DNA of 64,000 nt from Actinoplanes nipponensis (lineage in GTDB: Bacteria > Actinomycetota > Actinomycetes > Mycobacteriales > Micromonosporaceae). The notes under the pieces are model-generated. The model made no database searches and was not told the DNA's origin. It was given only the letters and a program-made list of their open reading frames with translations. Made by a program: the position numbers and the translations under genes. Numbering within the stretch: position 1 is the stretch's first letter; the number at the start of each line of letters is the position of its first letter. Below are positions 7,766-16,714 of this stretch, one piece after another. The stretch spans positions 62,001-126,000 of the forward strand of contig NZ_BOMQ01000045.1 of the NCBI RefSeq assembly GCF_016862275.1. Direction: 5' to 3'.

Positions 7766-10700
7766 GCCTCATGCTCCTTGCCAGCCTGCGAGGACTGCTG
7801 CCCTCCCGGAGTCTCCTCCGGGTTGGTCGAATTTTCCTTCGTGCGACCCCGCTGCACCCCGCGATGGTAAGCGGACAGCAGCCCGCGTACCGCCTCGGGT
7901 GTGCGGCGTTGGACGGAGGTCTCGGCCCGGTCGACGCCGCCCGGGACGAGCTGGGCCATCGGCGTTCGGCGCGGCAGACCGGCCGTCGTCGTGGTGTCGA
8001 CGGGCATTTCGGCCGCCTTGCGGGCCGCCTGCCAGCCGTCGTCCGCGGCAGTCTGCCACGGGTTCGAGACAGTGCCGTTCAGCGAGCTGTTGCCGTTGGC
8101 CGCGACCGCACCGACCGGAGCCGGTTCGCGGTCACTGTTGCGGGACTCCACGGAGGCCTGCTGGGGCACCCCCACCGAACGTGCCGGTTCCCCGGTGGAG
8201 AAGCGCTGGGTGCTGACCACCGAGTCGGCGCTGTCGTCGCGGGACGGCGCCGGCGCGGCTGCAGGTGCCGGCTTCGCGGGCTCGCTGGGCCGGGCCGTGG
8301 TGAACCAGGCCGACTCGAGCTCGCGGAAGATCGGCAGCTCCATCGTCTCGTCGGCGAACTGGGCCGGCGAGTCACCGGCCGCGCGCTGACGGGCGGCGGC
8401 CTGCGCCGCGGCGATCTGCGCGGCGGCGGTCGCCTGAGCGGCGGCCGCCTGCGCGGTCGCTGCCTCGTGGGCGGCCGCGGCGGCCGCGGCCGACCGCTCC
8501 GCCTCGGACTGCGGCGTCGCGTTCTGCGGGTTCGTCGGGCGGGCCACCTGGGGCTGGGAGCCCGCGGCGCCGCGGTCGGAGCGGTACCGGGGCAGCTCCG
8601 CCGTCATGTCGAGGGCGGCCGCGAGGCTCTCCGGGACGTGCGGGGCGCTGCTGCCGGACTCGCGGTCCGCGGCAACCGGCGGCCACGCGGGCGGGGCCGA
8701 GGCGGCCGACTGCGGCGCGGGGGGCGCCGAGCTGGGCCGGTTCTGTCCGGGCTGCTGGTGACCCTGGTACGGCGGGGCCGAGGTGGGCGGGCCGGACACG
8801 GGCGGCGCGGAGACCGGCCGGCCGCCGTACGGCGGGGCGGACGGAACCGGCGGCGCCGAGACCGGCGGCACCGGCGGCGCGGAGACCGGCGGCACGAACG
8901 GGCCACGGTTCTGCGAATCCGGGTTGGCCGGGAGCTGACGCGGGATGGTGTGGCCGTACGGACCGGTGTCCTCGGGCTTGTACGTCTCGCCGTTGCGGCG
9001 CTGCGGCAGCCCGTCGGGACCGCTGAAGCCCTGCGGGCCGGCGGGCGACTGGGGCAGCGGCGGGATCGGCTCGTTGCTGCGCGGGCCGTGGAAGCCGTTG
9101 GCCCCGGCCGAGCCGTTGCTGTAGCCGTTGGCGCCGCCGAAACCGTTGCTCGGGCCACCGAAGCCGTTGCTCGGGCCGCCGAAGCCGTTGCCGGCGGGCT
9201 CGAAGCCGTTCGACGGGGCGCCGGTCAGGTCGGACCAGGCCGGCACCGACCGGTTGCCGCCGCCGTTGCCGCCCGCGCCGAGCATGCCACCGGAGGGCAT
9301 CGGCGGGTTCGGGTCGAACGGGCGGCCGGTGGGGTAGCCACCGCGGCCACTGTTGCCGCTCTCGAGGGCCAGCGGCGGCTCGGTGAGCGCCTGTGCCTGG
9401 CGCGGGGGCATGTCGTACGGGTTGGCGCCGGGCTGGAGCCGGGCCGCCGCCGAGGCGGAGACCATCACGCTGGCCGGCAGGCCGACGTCGGCGACCGTGC
9501 CGCGCTCGGTGTCGGCGGGGCGCAGCTCGACCTTGACGCCGTGCCGGTTGGCCAGGCGGGCGACCACGACCAGGCCCATCATCCGGGAGACGGCCACGTC
9601 CACCATCGGCGGGCTGGCCAGCCGCTCGTTGAGGTCGCGCAGCTGCTCGCGGCTGATGCCGATGCCGCGGTCCTCGACCGAGAGCACCGCGCCGTCGCCG
9701 AGGCGCCGGGCCTCGACCACGACGTGGGAGTTCGGCGGGGAGAACGCGGTCGCGTTGTCGAAGAGCTCGGCGACCAGGTGGACCATGTCGTTGACCGCGT
9801 GCGCGGACACCTCGATGTCCCGGTCGATCATGCCGAACTCGATGCGCGTGTAGTGCTCGACCTCGGACTGGGCGGCCCGGAGCACGTCGATCAGGGCGGC
9901 CGGCTCGCGCTGCACGCGGGTGGAGTCGGCGCCGGCGAGGACCAGGAGGTTCTCGTCGTTGCGGCGCATCCGGGTGGCCAGGTGGTCGAGCTGGAACAGC
10001 TCGGCCAGGCGGTCCGGGTCCTCCTCGCCACGCTCGAGGCGGTCGAGGTGGCCGATCAGCCGGTCGACCAGGATCTGCGAGCGGCGGGCCAGGTTGACGA
10101 ACATCGTCGAGACGGAGGCCCGCAGGGCGGCCTGCTCGGCGGCGGTGCGGACCGCCTCGAGGTGGACCGCGTTGAACGCCTCGGTCACCTGCCCGAACTC
10201 GTCCCGGCTGCGCACCGGCAGCGGCTCGGCGACCTGGTCGGCGACCTGCGCCGGGGTCAGCGAGCCGGTCAGCGCCGGGTCACGCAGCCGCTCGACCGCC
10301 TGGGGCAGGCCGAACTGGGCCACGTTGAGCGCGCCCTGGCGCAGCTCCCGCAGCGAGCGGGCCATGGAGCGGGCGACCAGCCAGGCGAAGACGATGGCCA
10401 GCAGGAGCAGGCCGAGCAGGATGCTGGTCTCGACGAAGACCCGGGTCTGCACGTCGTCGCGGATCTCGGTGGCCTGTTCCACGATCTGCTTGTCGAGCCT
10501 GTTCTCCACGCTGCGGAACAGGTCGTTGTAGCCGACCATCGCCGTTTCCCACTGATCGCGGTTGAACGGGATGGACCGGGTGTTGTTGCCGCCCAGCGCC
10601 TGCAGCGGAACCGTGAGGTTGGTGGCGTTGCGCTTGGCCGGGCCGTTGACGACCCGGGCGTAGAGCGCCGCGTCCTCGGGGGTGGCGACCTGCTTGAAGG

Positions 10701-11439
10701 AGATCTCGGCGTTGGCGTAGCCGACGTCGGTGAACAGGAACTTGCGCCGCAGGCTGGGGATGAAGTCACCCCGGCCGAGGATCTCGTGGCCGACGGCGCG
10801 CTGCTGCGCGATGTTCTCCTTGGCCCGGGCCACGGTGGCGACGACGCGCAGTCGGTTACTCAGCGTGGTGTCCTGGGACAGCTGGGCCGAGGCGTCACGA
10901 ACGTTGAGGAGGTCGGAGATCAGTTCCCCGTACTTGTCCTCGATCTCCTCCGGCTGGATCTTGGCGTTCGCGGTGAGGCTGCGCAGCGCGGGCAGCTCCA
11001 GCAGGTTGCGGTCCAGGCGCAGCAGCAGGGTGTTGACCTGGTCGGGCACCTCGTCGAGCGCCGCCTTCTGCTGCGAGTAGGGCAGCTTCGCCGCGTCCAC
11101 CTTCGGGTGCTCACGCTTGTAGGCGAGGTCCGCGGCGGCACGGTCGGCGGTCTTGTCCTTGGTTGTCGCGATCATCACGCCGTAGGCACGTTCGTTCTGC
11201 AGGTGATCGACAAGACCACCAGCGGCCTGCGACAGCACCGACAGGGTGCGGGCGCGCTCGGCGTCACTGGCCTCGTTGATGTGGTCGATCAGGCCGCTGG
11301 TGCCGACGACGACGGTCGCCAGGGTGGGCACGAGCATGATGAGCCCGAGCTTCGACCAGATCGGCAGATCCCGCAGCCGGCCGGCCGGCCGGCGGAGACG
11401 CGACATGACAGCGTTCGCCGTCTTGGGGCGCTTGCTCAC
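7762..11439 (-). CDS. cvnA: conservon sensor kinase-like protein CvnA (nitrate/nitrite-sensing domain)
   Basis: GTG start at 11439 chosen for AGGAGG 8 nt upstream; longer in-frame starts lack a site. The 1225-residue product has a TM segment near residues 31-50, an extracytoplasmic NIT-type helical domain to about 335, a second TM (SILLGLLLLAIVFAWLV), a HAMP region, an H-box-like helix (FQLDHLATRMRRNDENLL, about 485), and an HATPase_c domain with N-box ELFDNATAF (about 560) and DRGIGI. About 500 Pro/Gly/Ala-rich residues follow, with NGFGGPS and VSAPP repeats. The tail AGLPRRTPMAQLVPG and AYHRGVQRGR is typical of CvnA proteins. It heads the operon cvnABCD and senses an unknown signal at the membrane. 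Confidence 0.93.
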   Translation of the reverse strand: MSKRPKTANAVMSRLRRPAGRLRDLPIWSKLGLIMLVPTLATVVVGTSGLIDHINEASDAERARTLSVLSQAAGGLVDHLQNERAYGVMIATTKDKTADRAAADLAYKREHPKVDAAKLPYSQQKAALDEVPDQVNTLLLRLDRNLLELPALRSLTANAKIQPEEIEDKYGELISDLLNVRDASAQLSQDTTLSNRLRVVATVARAKENIAQQRAVGHEILGRGDFIPSLRRKFLFTDVGYANAEISFKQVATPEDAALYARVVNGPAKRNATNLTVPLQALGGNNTRSIPFNRDQWETAMVGYNDLFRSVENRLDKQIVEQATEIRDDVQTRVFVETSILLGLLLLAIVFAWLVARSMARSLRELRQGALNVAQFGLPQAVERLRDPALTGSLTPAQVADQVAEPLPVRSRDEFGQVTEAFNAVHLEAVRTAAEQAALRASVSTMFVNLARRSQILVDRLIGHLDRLERGEEDPDRLAELFQLDHLATRMRRNDENLLVLAGADSTRVQREPAALIDVLRAAQSEVEHYTRIEFGMIDRDIEVSAHAVNDMVHLVAELFDNATAFSPPNSHVVVEARRLGDGAVLSVEDRGIGISREQLRDLNERLASPPMVDVAVSRMMGLVVVARLANRHGVKVELRPADTERGTVADVGLPASVMVSASAAARLQPGANPYDMPPRQAQALTEPPLALESGNSGRGGYPTGRPFDPNPPMPSGGMLGAGGNGGGNRSVPAWSDLTGAPSNGFEPAGNGFGGPSNGFGGPSNGFGGANGYSNGSAGANGFHGPRSNEPIPPLPQSPAGPQGFSGPDGLPQRRNGETYKPEDTGPYGHTIPRQLPANPDSQNRGPFVPPVSAPPVPPVSAPPVPSAPPYGGRPVSAPPVSGPPTSAPPYQGHQQPGQNRPSSAPPAPQSAASAPPAWPPVAADRESGSSAPHVPESLAAALDMTAELPRYRSDRGAAGSQPQVARPTNPQNATPQSEAERSAAAAAAAHEAATAQAAAAQATAAAQIAAAQAAARQRAAGDSPAQFADETMELPIFRELESAWFTTARPSEPAKPAPAAAPAPSRDDSADSVVSTQRFSTGEPARSVGVPQQASVESRNSDREPAPVGAVAANGNSSLNGTVSNPWQTAADDGWQAARKAAEMPVDTTTTAGLPRRTPMAQLVPGGVDRAETSVQRRTPEAVRGLLSAYHRGVQRGRTKENSTNPEETPGGQQSSQAGKEHEA

Positions 11440-11885
11440 GTCACCGTCCTCCTGATTCGGACCCGGCCATCGGATCACCGGGCACCGCACACGGCCGACT
11501 CACCGGGTCGGGCCCCCGAGATTCCATCACGACGAGTGTCAAAGAGAAAGAGCAGCCTGACCCGGACCGATTGTGTGATGCGATGTTGCGTCCGAAGAGT
11601 TGGACATCGCCGGCTGGTCATCACTGCTCGTATAAGGGGGCTTCTCTTAAAGTCACTCGCCTCGACCGGCGCCACGGGGTCCCCGTACGCGCCGATCGCA
11701 CCCGATCCAGCTCGATCGCGGCAGCACAGACGATTGCTCGCACGGCACGGGACGGCAAGGCAAGATGCCGGATTGTGCAGTGTTTGAGACAGCAAACTGT
11801 CCGAAAGGATGAGGCGGCTGACCGAATCGCCAGTTTCGGGAGACGAAAGTACGGACGTGTCGCCAATGACCAATCAAAACAGACT
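11440..11885. promoter_or_regulatory. intergenic leader of the cvn operon, candidate promoter at 11629-11656 (minus strand)
   Basis: 446 nt with no convincing gene. On the minus strand, GTGACT (11651-11656) and TATACG (11629-11634), spaced 16 nt, form a weak promoter candidate giving a leader of about 180 nt to cvnA. The part next to the add stop codon (11700-11885) is less GC-rich but shows no clear terminator. I see no other structure in the gap. Confidence 0.3.
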
Positions 11886-12953
11886 TTAGGTCAACAACTT
11901 GGCATAGGCCGGCTTGATGACGTCGGTGATGACGGCCAGCCGCTCGTCGTACGGGATGAACGCCGACTTCATCGCGTTGATCGTCAGCCACTGCAGCTCA
12001 CTCCAGCCCCAGCCGAACGCGCCCACCAGCAGCTCCATCTCGCGCGACATCGACGTGCCGCTCATGAGCCGGTTGTCGGTGTTGACCGTGACCCGGAAGC
12101 GCAGATCGTGCAGCAGCCCGATGGGGTGCTCGGCGATCGAGGGCGCCGCCCCGGTCTGCACGTTCGACGACGGGCACAGCTCCAGCGGGATCCGCTTGTC
12201 CCGTACGTACGACGCGAGCCGGCCCAGCTTGTCGCCGGTGATGTCGTCGACGATCCGCACGCCGTGTCCCAGCCGGTCGGCCCCGCACCACTGGATGGCC
12301 TGCCAGATCGACGGCAGCCCGAAGGCCTCGCCGGCGTGGATGGTGAAGTGGAAGTTCTCCCGCTGCAGGTACTCGAAGGCGTCCAGGTGCCGGGTGGGCG
12401 GGAAGCCCGCCTCGGCGCCGGCGATGTCGAAGCCGACCACCCCGAGGTCCCGGTAGCGGACCGCCAGCTCGGCGATCTCCTGCGAGCGGGCGGCGTGGCG
12501 CATCGCGGTCAGCAGCGTGCCGATCCGGATCCGGTGGCCCTGCGCGGCGGCCTCGGCGCAGCCGTCGCGGAACCCGGCGTGCACCGCGTCCACCACCGCG
12601 TCCAGGCTGAGGCCGCGCTCCAGGTGCTGCTCGGGGGCGTACCGGACCTCGGCGTAGACGACACCGTCGGCGGCCAGGTCCAGCGCGCACTCCCGGGCGA
12701 CCCGGTGCAGCCCCTCCTCGGTCTGCATCACCGCGACGGTGTGCGCGAACGTCTCCAGGTAGCGTTCCAGCGAACCGGAGTCGGCCGCGGCGACGAACCA
12801 GTCGCCCAGCCGGGCCGGGTCGGTCTCGGGCAACTCGTGCCCGATCGCGGCGGCGAGCTCCACGATCGTGGCGGGCCGCAACCCACCGTCGAGGTGGTCG
12901 TGCAGCAGGGCCTTCGGGGCGTTGACGATGTCGGCGTGGGTGATGGCGACCAT
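11886..12953 (-). CDS. add: adenosine deaminase
   Basis: 355 residues. Metal ligands are seen in HDHLDG near the N-terminus, then HAGEAFG, LGHGVRI (catalytic Glu in AGEAF, His in GHG) and the metal Asp in NTDNRL. Adenosine deaminase hydrolyses adenosine or deoxyadenosine to inosine in the cytoplasm for purine salvage. The ATG at 12953 is preceded by an in-frame TTG at 12956. There is no clear SD, and only 26 nt separate it from the divergent methyltransferase gene, so leaderless expression is likely. It belongs functionally with the nucleoside importer, cdd and deoA genes to its right. Confidence 0.95.
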   Translation of the reverse strand: MVAITHADIVNAPKALLHDHLDGGLRPATIVELAAAIGHELPETDPARLGDWFVAAADSGSLERYLETFAHTVAVMQTEEGLHRVARECALDLAADGVVYAEVRYAPEQHLERGLSLDAVVDAVHAGFRDGCAEAAAQGHRIRIGTLLTAMRHAARSQEIAELAVRYRDLGVVGFDIAGAEAGFPPTRHLDAFEYLQRENFHFTIHAGEAFGLPSIWQAIQWCGADRLGHGVRIVDDITGDKLGRLASYVRDKRIPLELCPSSNVQTGAAPSIAEHPIGLLHDLRFRVTVNTDNRLMSGTSMSREMELLVGAFGWGWSELQWLTINAMKSAFIPYDERLAVITDVIKPAYAKLLT

Positions 12954-12979
12954 CAACAGATGCTAGAGGGAAGCAGCGG

Positions 12980-13789
12980 ATGATCGACGGAGCATTGCCG
13001 TACCTGCGGTGCCCGGTGTGCGGCCAGGGGCTGGACCGGGGCGGCGAGCAGGCACTCCGCTGCCGGCAGGGGCACAGTTTCGACATCGCGCGGCAGGGCT
13101 ACGTCAACCTGTCGGCGGGCCGGTCGCCCCATCCCGGCGACTCGGCCGAGATGATCGCCGATCGGGCGGCCTTCCTGGCGGAAGGCCACTACGACTTCAT
13201 CGCGGCGGCGCTGGCCGAAACGGTACGGCCGGACGACGGCCTGGTCCTCGACGCCGGCACGGGCACCGGCAGCTACCTGGCGCGCGTCCTGGACGCCCGC
13301 CCGGCCGCCCCCGGCCTGGGCATCGACGTGTCGAAGCCGGCCCTGCGCCGCGCCGCCCGCTGCCACCCCCGGGCCGGCGCGGCCCTGGCCGACCTGTGGC
13401 GCCCCCTGCCCCTGGCCGACGCCTCGGTCGCCGTACTGCTGAACGTCTTCGCCCCCCGCAACGGCCCGGAGTTCCACCGCATCCTGCGCCCCGACGGGGT
13501 GCTCCTGGTGGTCACCCCGGCCCCGGACCATCTGAAGGAGCTCGTGCGGACCCACGGCCTGCTGCGCGTCGACCCGGCCAAGGCCGGCCGGGTGGCCGAC
13601 ACGCTGGGCGATCAGTGGCGGGCCGACGGGACCACCACCCACCGCCGCACCCTGCACCTGACGGCGGCGGCGGCGCGCACGCTGATCGGCATGACGCCGA
13701 GCGCCCGCCACGTCGCGCCGGACCGGCTCCGGGCCGCCGACATCACCGCGACCGCCGCGATCGACCTGACGGTCTACCGCCCGGCGTAG
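12980..13789 (+). CDS. rlmA: RlmA-type 23S rRNA (guanine-N1)-methyltransferase
   Basis: 269 residues. The N-terminal zinc finger shows C11-x2-C14 and C28-x3-H32 (CPVCG, RCRQGH), followed by FDIARQGYVNLSAG and, near residue 88, the SAM-binding motif DAGTGTGSYL. This is the architecture of RlmA(I)/RlmA(II) enzymes, which methylate G745 or G748 of 23S rRNA; the RlmA(II)/TlrB branch gives macrolide resistance in some actinomycetes. I cannot tell which position is modified. ATG has GAGGG about 10 nt upstream. Divergent from add and convergent with the DUF4272 gene. Confidence 0.88.
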   Translation: MIDGALPYLRCPVCGQGLDRGGEQALRCRQGHSFDIARQGYVNLSAGRSPHPGDSAEMIADRAAFLAEGHYDFIAAALAETVRPDDGLVLDAGTGTGSYLARVLDARPAAPGLGIDVSKPALRRAARCHPRAGAALADLWRPLPLADASVAVLLNVFAPRNGPEFHRILRPDGVLLVVTPAPDHLKELVRTHGLLRVDPAKAGRVADTLGDQWRADGTTTHRRTLHLTAAAARTLIGMTPSARHVAPDRLRAADITATAAIDLTVYRPA

Positions 13790-13820
13790 CCGTCAGACCG
13801 AGAGGCCGTCAGACCGAGAG
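13789..13820. repeat. perfect 16-bp tandem duplication at a convergent gene junction
   Basis: GCCGTCAGACCGAGAG occurs at 13789-13804 and again at 13805-13820. The first copy begins at the last base of the rlmA stop and the second contains the stop of the DUF4272 gene. It looks like a small recent duplication separating the two 3' ends. Confidence 0.95.
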
Positions 13821-14486
13821 ATCGACCTCTTCCCACTCCGGCGGCTCCTCGTGGTACGGCCCGGTGAAGACCACCGCCCACTCCAGCGCCCACCGGCGCT
13901 GCCCGATGGCGTTGCTGTCCATCTGGCCCGGCGCCGGCGCCCCGCTCCGCTCGGCCTCCTGGAAGGCCCAGTCCAGGCAGTAGTAGAGGTCCAGCAGCAC
14001 GGCCGCCTCGACCGGGTCGCGCGGGGCGACCAGCGACCGCGACCGCCACCGGTCGAACAGCTCGCCGCCCGGCAGGTCCGGCATCTGCTGCATCATCCGG
14101 TCCTCGGGGGGCTCCGTCGGGTCCAGGTGCCGGCTCAGCCCGAGCAGCCAGGCCAGCGCGAACACCGCGTCGTGGTGCAGCACGAAGGAGCGGTGGTCAC
14201 CCTTGCCGCCGGCCACGAACTGCCACTCCGGCGGTGTGACGAAATCCACCAGGTGCGAGCTGAGCAGCCAGCTCATCGCCGTCTCGGTGGGCATGCCGAA
14301 GCAGCAGGCCACGACCACGTGCAGCACCGCCGCCCGGGCCTCGATCTCCGCCGTCGCGCGCAGCTCGACACCGTCACCCGGCTCCCAGACCAGCGGGAAC
14401 GCGGGCGGCGGCAGCGGCAGGCCGAGCCGTTCGAGCTCGTCCAGGCTGGCGTCGCGCACCGCTCGGGGGTCGGGGGCGGCCTTCAT
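13809..14486 (-). CDS. DUF4272 domain-containing protein
   Basis: 225 residues. The C-terminal half has the pattern usual in DUF4272 proteins: FALAWLLGL, DLYYCLDWAFQEAE and IGQRRWALEW. No signal peptide or membrane segment is seen. Function is unknown. It starts 6 nt after the deoA stop without an SD, so it is probably translated by coupling as the last gene of the nucleoside operon. Confidence 0.75.
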   Translation of the reverse strand: MKAAPDPRAVRDASLDELERLGLPLPPPAFPLVWEPGDGVELRATAEIEARAAVLHVVVACCFGMPTETAMSWLLSSHLVDFVTPPEWQFVAGGKGDHRSFVLHHDAVFALAWLLGLSRHLDPTEPPEDRMMQQMPDLPGGELFDRWRSRSLVAPRDPVEAAVLLDLYYCLDWAFQEAERSGAPAPGQMDSNAIGQRRWALEWAVVFTGPYHEEPPEWEEVDLSV

Positions 14487-14492
14487 GAGGAA

Positions 14493-15770
14493 TCAGGCTA
14501 TGCGGTCGATCAGCAGCGGCGCGGCGGTGGGCGCGTCCGGCGCGATCCGTACAGCGCCGCCGGCGGTCGCCAGCGCCGCCGGGATCCGCGCGGCCTCGTC
14601 GGTCCGCAGCTCGAGCAGCACGTCGCCGGCCCGGACGGTGTCGCCCGGCCGCACCTTGAGCAGCACCCCGGCGCCGAAGCTGACCGGGTCCTCCTTGCGG
14701 GCCCGGCCCGCGCCCAGCCGCCAGGCCGCCAGGCCCACGTCCATGGCGTCGATGCCGGCCACCACGCCGTCGGCGGTCGCACGCAGCACCTCGGTCTCCC
14801 GGGCGGTGGGCAGCGGGGCGTCGGGGTCGCCGCCCTGGGCGCGGATCATCGCCTTCCAGGAGTCCATCGCCGCGCCGGACGCGAGCACCTGCGCCGGGTC
14901 GGTGTCGAGTCCGGCCGCGGCGAGCATCTCCCGGGCCAGGGCCAGCGTCAGCTCGACCACGTCGGCGGGGCCGCCGCCGGCCAGCACGTCCAGCGACTCC
15001 TGCACCTCGATGGCGTTGCCGACCGCGAGGCCCAGCGGGGTGTTCATGTCGGTGAGCAGGGCGACCGTCCGGACGCCGTGCGCGGTGCCCAGCTCGACCA
15101 TGGTCCGGGCCAGCTCGCGGGCCATGTCGGCGTCCTTCATGAACGCGCCGGTGCCGACCTTGACGTCCAGCACCAGCGCCCCGGTGCCCTCGGCGATCTT
15201 CTTGCTCATGATCGAGCTGGCGATCAGCGGGATGGCCTCGACAGTGCCGGTGACGTCGCGCAGGGCGTACAGCTTGCGGTCGGCCGGGGCGAGCTGGTCG
15301 CCGGCCGCGCAGATGACCGCGCCGACGTCGCGCAGCTGGCGGACGAACTCGTCGTTGCTCAGCGCGGCCCGCCAGCCGGGAATCGACTCCAGCTTGTCGA
15401 GGGTGCCGCCGGTGTGCCCCAAGCCGCGCCCGGAGAGCTGCGGCACGGCGGCGCCGCAGGCGGCCACCAGCGGGGTGAGCGGCAACGTGATCTTGTCGCC
15501 GACGCCGCCGGTGGAGTGCTTGTCCACGGTCGGCCGGGTGACGGCCGACAGGTCCAGGCGCTCGCCGCTGGCGATCATCGCCGCGGTCCACCGGGCGATC
15601 TCGGCGGGCGTCATCCCGCGCAGCAGGATGGCCATGGCCAGCGCGGACATCTGCTCGTCGGCGACGGCGCCCCGGGTGTACGCGTCCACCACCCAGTCGA
15701 TCGCCGCGTCGGAGAGCACCCCGCCGTCGCGCTTGGTCCGGATCACGTCGACAGCCGCGAACTCACTCAT
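14493..15770 (-). CDS. deoA: thymidine phosphorylase
   Basis: 425 residues starting at MSEFAAVDVIRTKRDG; GAGAGGGG lies about 6 nt upstream of the ATG at 15770, and longer in-frame starts are disfavoured. The glycosyltransferase/phosphorylase family signature SGRGLGHTGGTLDKLESIPG lies near residues 105-124, with DKHSTGGVGDK before it and a phosphate-binding KSKK-like region (SSIMSKKIAEG). The enzyme converts thymidine and phosphate to thymine and deoxyribose-1-phosphate. Its start overlaps a mini-ORF (ATGAGTGA), and it sits downstream of cdd in the nucleoside uptake operon. Confidence 0.95.
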   Translation of the reverse strand: MSEFAAVDVIRTKRDGGVLSDAAIDWVVDAYTRGAVADEQMSALAMAILLRGMTPAEIARWTAAMIASGERLDLSAVTRPTVDKHSTGGVGDKITLPLTPLVAACGAAVPQLSGRGLGHTGGTLDKLESIPGWRAALSNDEFVRQLRDVGAVICAAGDQLAPADRKLYALRDVTGTVEAIPLIASSIMSKKIAEGTGALVLDVKVGTGAFMKDADMARELARTMVELGTAHGVRTVALLTDMNTPLGLAVGNAIEVQESLDVLAGGGPADVVELTLALAREMLAAAGLDTDPAQVLASGAAMDSWKAMIRAQGGDPDAPLPTARETEVLRATADGVVAGIDAMDVGLAAWRLGAGRARKEDPVSFGAGVLLKVRPGDTVRAGDVLLELRTDEAARIPAALATAGGAVRIAPDAPTAAPLLIDRIA

Positions 15771-15858
15771 GCTGTGCCCCTCTCGGCATGCCCTCATGGC
15801 CCTCACCGGCACGGCCGTCCGCGACGCCCGCCCGGTGCAGTTCGGTGCAATCGGTCAT
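15763..15858 (-). CDS. mini-ORF 2 between cdd and deoA (31 codons, duplicated unit)
   Basis: ATG overlaps the stop of mini-ORF 1 (ATGA) and its stop TGA overlaps the deoA start (ATGAGTGA). The peptide begins MTDCTELHRAGVADGRAGEG, identical to mini-ORF 1 until its last few residues. It may encode a peptide or simply carry terminating ribosomes to the deoA start. No known family was recognised. Confidence 0.45.
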   Translation of the reverse strand: MTDCTELHRAGVADGRAGEGHEGMPRGAQHE

Positions 15859-15956
15859 GCGTGTGCCTTCTTCGGCATGCCCTCATGGCCCTCACCGGCA
15901 CGGCCGTCCGCGACGCCCGCCCGGTGCAGTTCGGTGCAATCGGTCATGCCTGTGCC
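15783..15956. repeat. 89-bp tandem duplication in the cdd-deoA junction
   Basis: 15783-15867 repeats at 15872-15956 with a single mismatch seen (15861 G against 15950 C). Each copy carries the start of one mini-ORF and the motif CGATTGCACCGAACTGCACC on the minus strand. Near identity suggests a recent event. Confidence 0.95.
15855..15947 (-). CDS. mini-ORF 1 between cdd and deoA (30 codons, duplicated unit)
   Basis: ATG at 15947 overlaps the cdd stop codon (ATGA) and the ORF ends in a TGA that overlaps the next mini-ORF (ATGA). The peptide begins MTDCTELHRAGVADGRAGEG and ends KKAHA. The two ORFs arise from an 89-bp tandem duplication; because 89 is not a multiple of 3, each copy restarts translation in the -1 frame. 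Either a small peptide or a translational coupling device; not recognised. Confidence 0.45.
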   Translation of the reverse strand: MTDCTELHRAGVADGRAGEGHEGMPKKAHA

Positions 15957-16657
15957 CACTTGGTGCCGATGCCTTCCGGCGGTTCTCCCTCGCCGGCCCA
16001 GGACAGACCGCCCTCGGCGTCGACGACCACGACCCGGGGCGTCCGGGTGAGCCCCCAGGTCACCGCGGCCGCGGCAGTCGGGAAGTTGGGGCCCTCCTCG
16101 AGGACGCCCTTCTCCGCCTCGGCCTCGCCCGGGCTGCCGGCCGACCGCTCCCAGTAGCCGGTCCAGACCTGCTCGCCGCCGGACAGGTCCGGGTGCACGA
16201 AGACGGTTCCGCGCCCGCGCCACTTGGCGAGCTGGGCGGGCACCGCCGGCACCGCGGACGGGCCGGTGACCTTCTCGATGTCGTCGGGCCCGAACGCGTT
16301 CGGGAGCAGCTCGGCCATCCGCAGCGGCCGGGGCAGCGCCTCGACCAGGCACTCCGCGCCGCCGTGCTCGTAGAGCAGCTGGCGACAGCGCCCGCACGGC
16401 ATCAACGGCAGGCCGTTGGCGTCGACGCACGAGACCGCCACCAGCCGGCCCCCGCCGGTGGCGTGCAGCGAGCTGACCAGGCCGCACTCGGCGCACAGGC
16501 CCACACCGTACGAGGCGTTCTCCACGTTGCAGCCCACCACGACCCGGCCGTCGTCGACCAGGCCGGCCACGCCGACCGGGAAGTCGGAGTAGGGGGCGTA
16601 GGCCCGGCGCATGGCCTCGATGGCGGCGGCCCGCAGCGAGGCCCAGTCGATCTCCAT
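15944..16657 (-). CDS. cdd: cytidine deaminase with a C-terminal extension
   Basis: 237 residues against about 130 for the usual enzyme. Residues 1-125 are a complete tetrameric-type cytidine deaminase: C55-A-E57 (zinc ligand and catalytic Glu) and P87-C88-G-R-C91 (zinc ligands), with the usual end LLPNAFGPDDI. It deaminates cytidine and deoxycytidine to uridines. Residues about 128-237 form an additional region with WRGRGTVFVHPDLSGG and PRVVVVDAEGGLSW that I do not recognise; it may be a second small domain. The stop overlaps mini-ORF 1. Located between the importer permeases and deoA, so it processes imported nucleosides. Confidence 0.92.
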   Translation of the reverse strand: MEIDWASLRAAAIEAMRRAYAPYSDFPVGVAGLVDDGRVVVGCNVENASYGVGLCAECGLVSSLHATGGGRLVAVSCVDANGLPLMPCGRCRQLLYEHGGAECLVEALPRPLRMAELLPNAFGPDDIEKVTGPSAVPAVPAQLAKWRGRGTVFVHPDLSGGEQVWTGYWERSAGSPGEAEAEKGVLEEGPNFPTAAAAVTWGLTRTPRVVVVDAEGGLSWAGEGEPPEGIGTKWAQA

Positions 16658-16714
16658 GCCGCCGATTCTGCCCCACCGCCGTTCCGGCCGGTCGCGGCTC
16701 CCCTGAACGGCCGG

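Noticed and set aside
7759..11787. 1342-codon open frame on the plus strand opposite cvnA
   Set aside because: It is an antisense shadow of the high-GC coding strand; its product is Arg/Gly/His/Gln-rich without domains, while the minus-strand frame encodes a recognisable CvnA.
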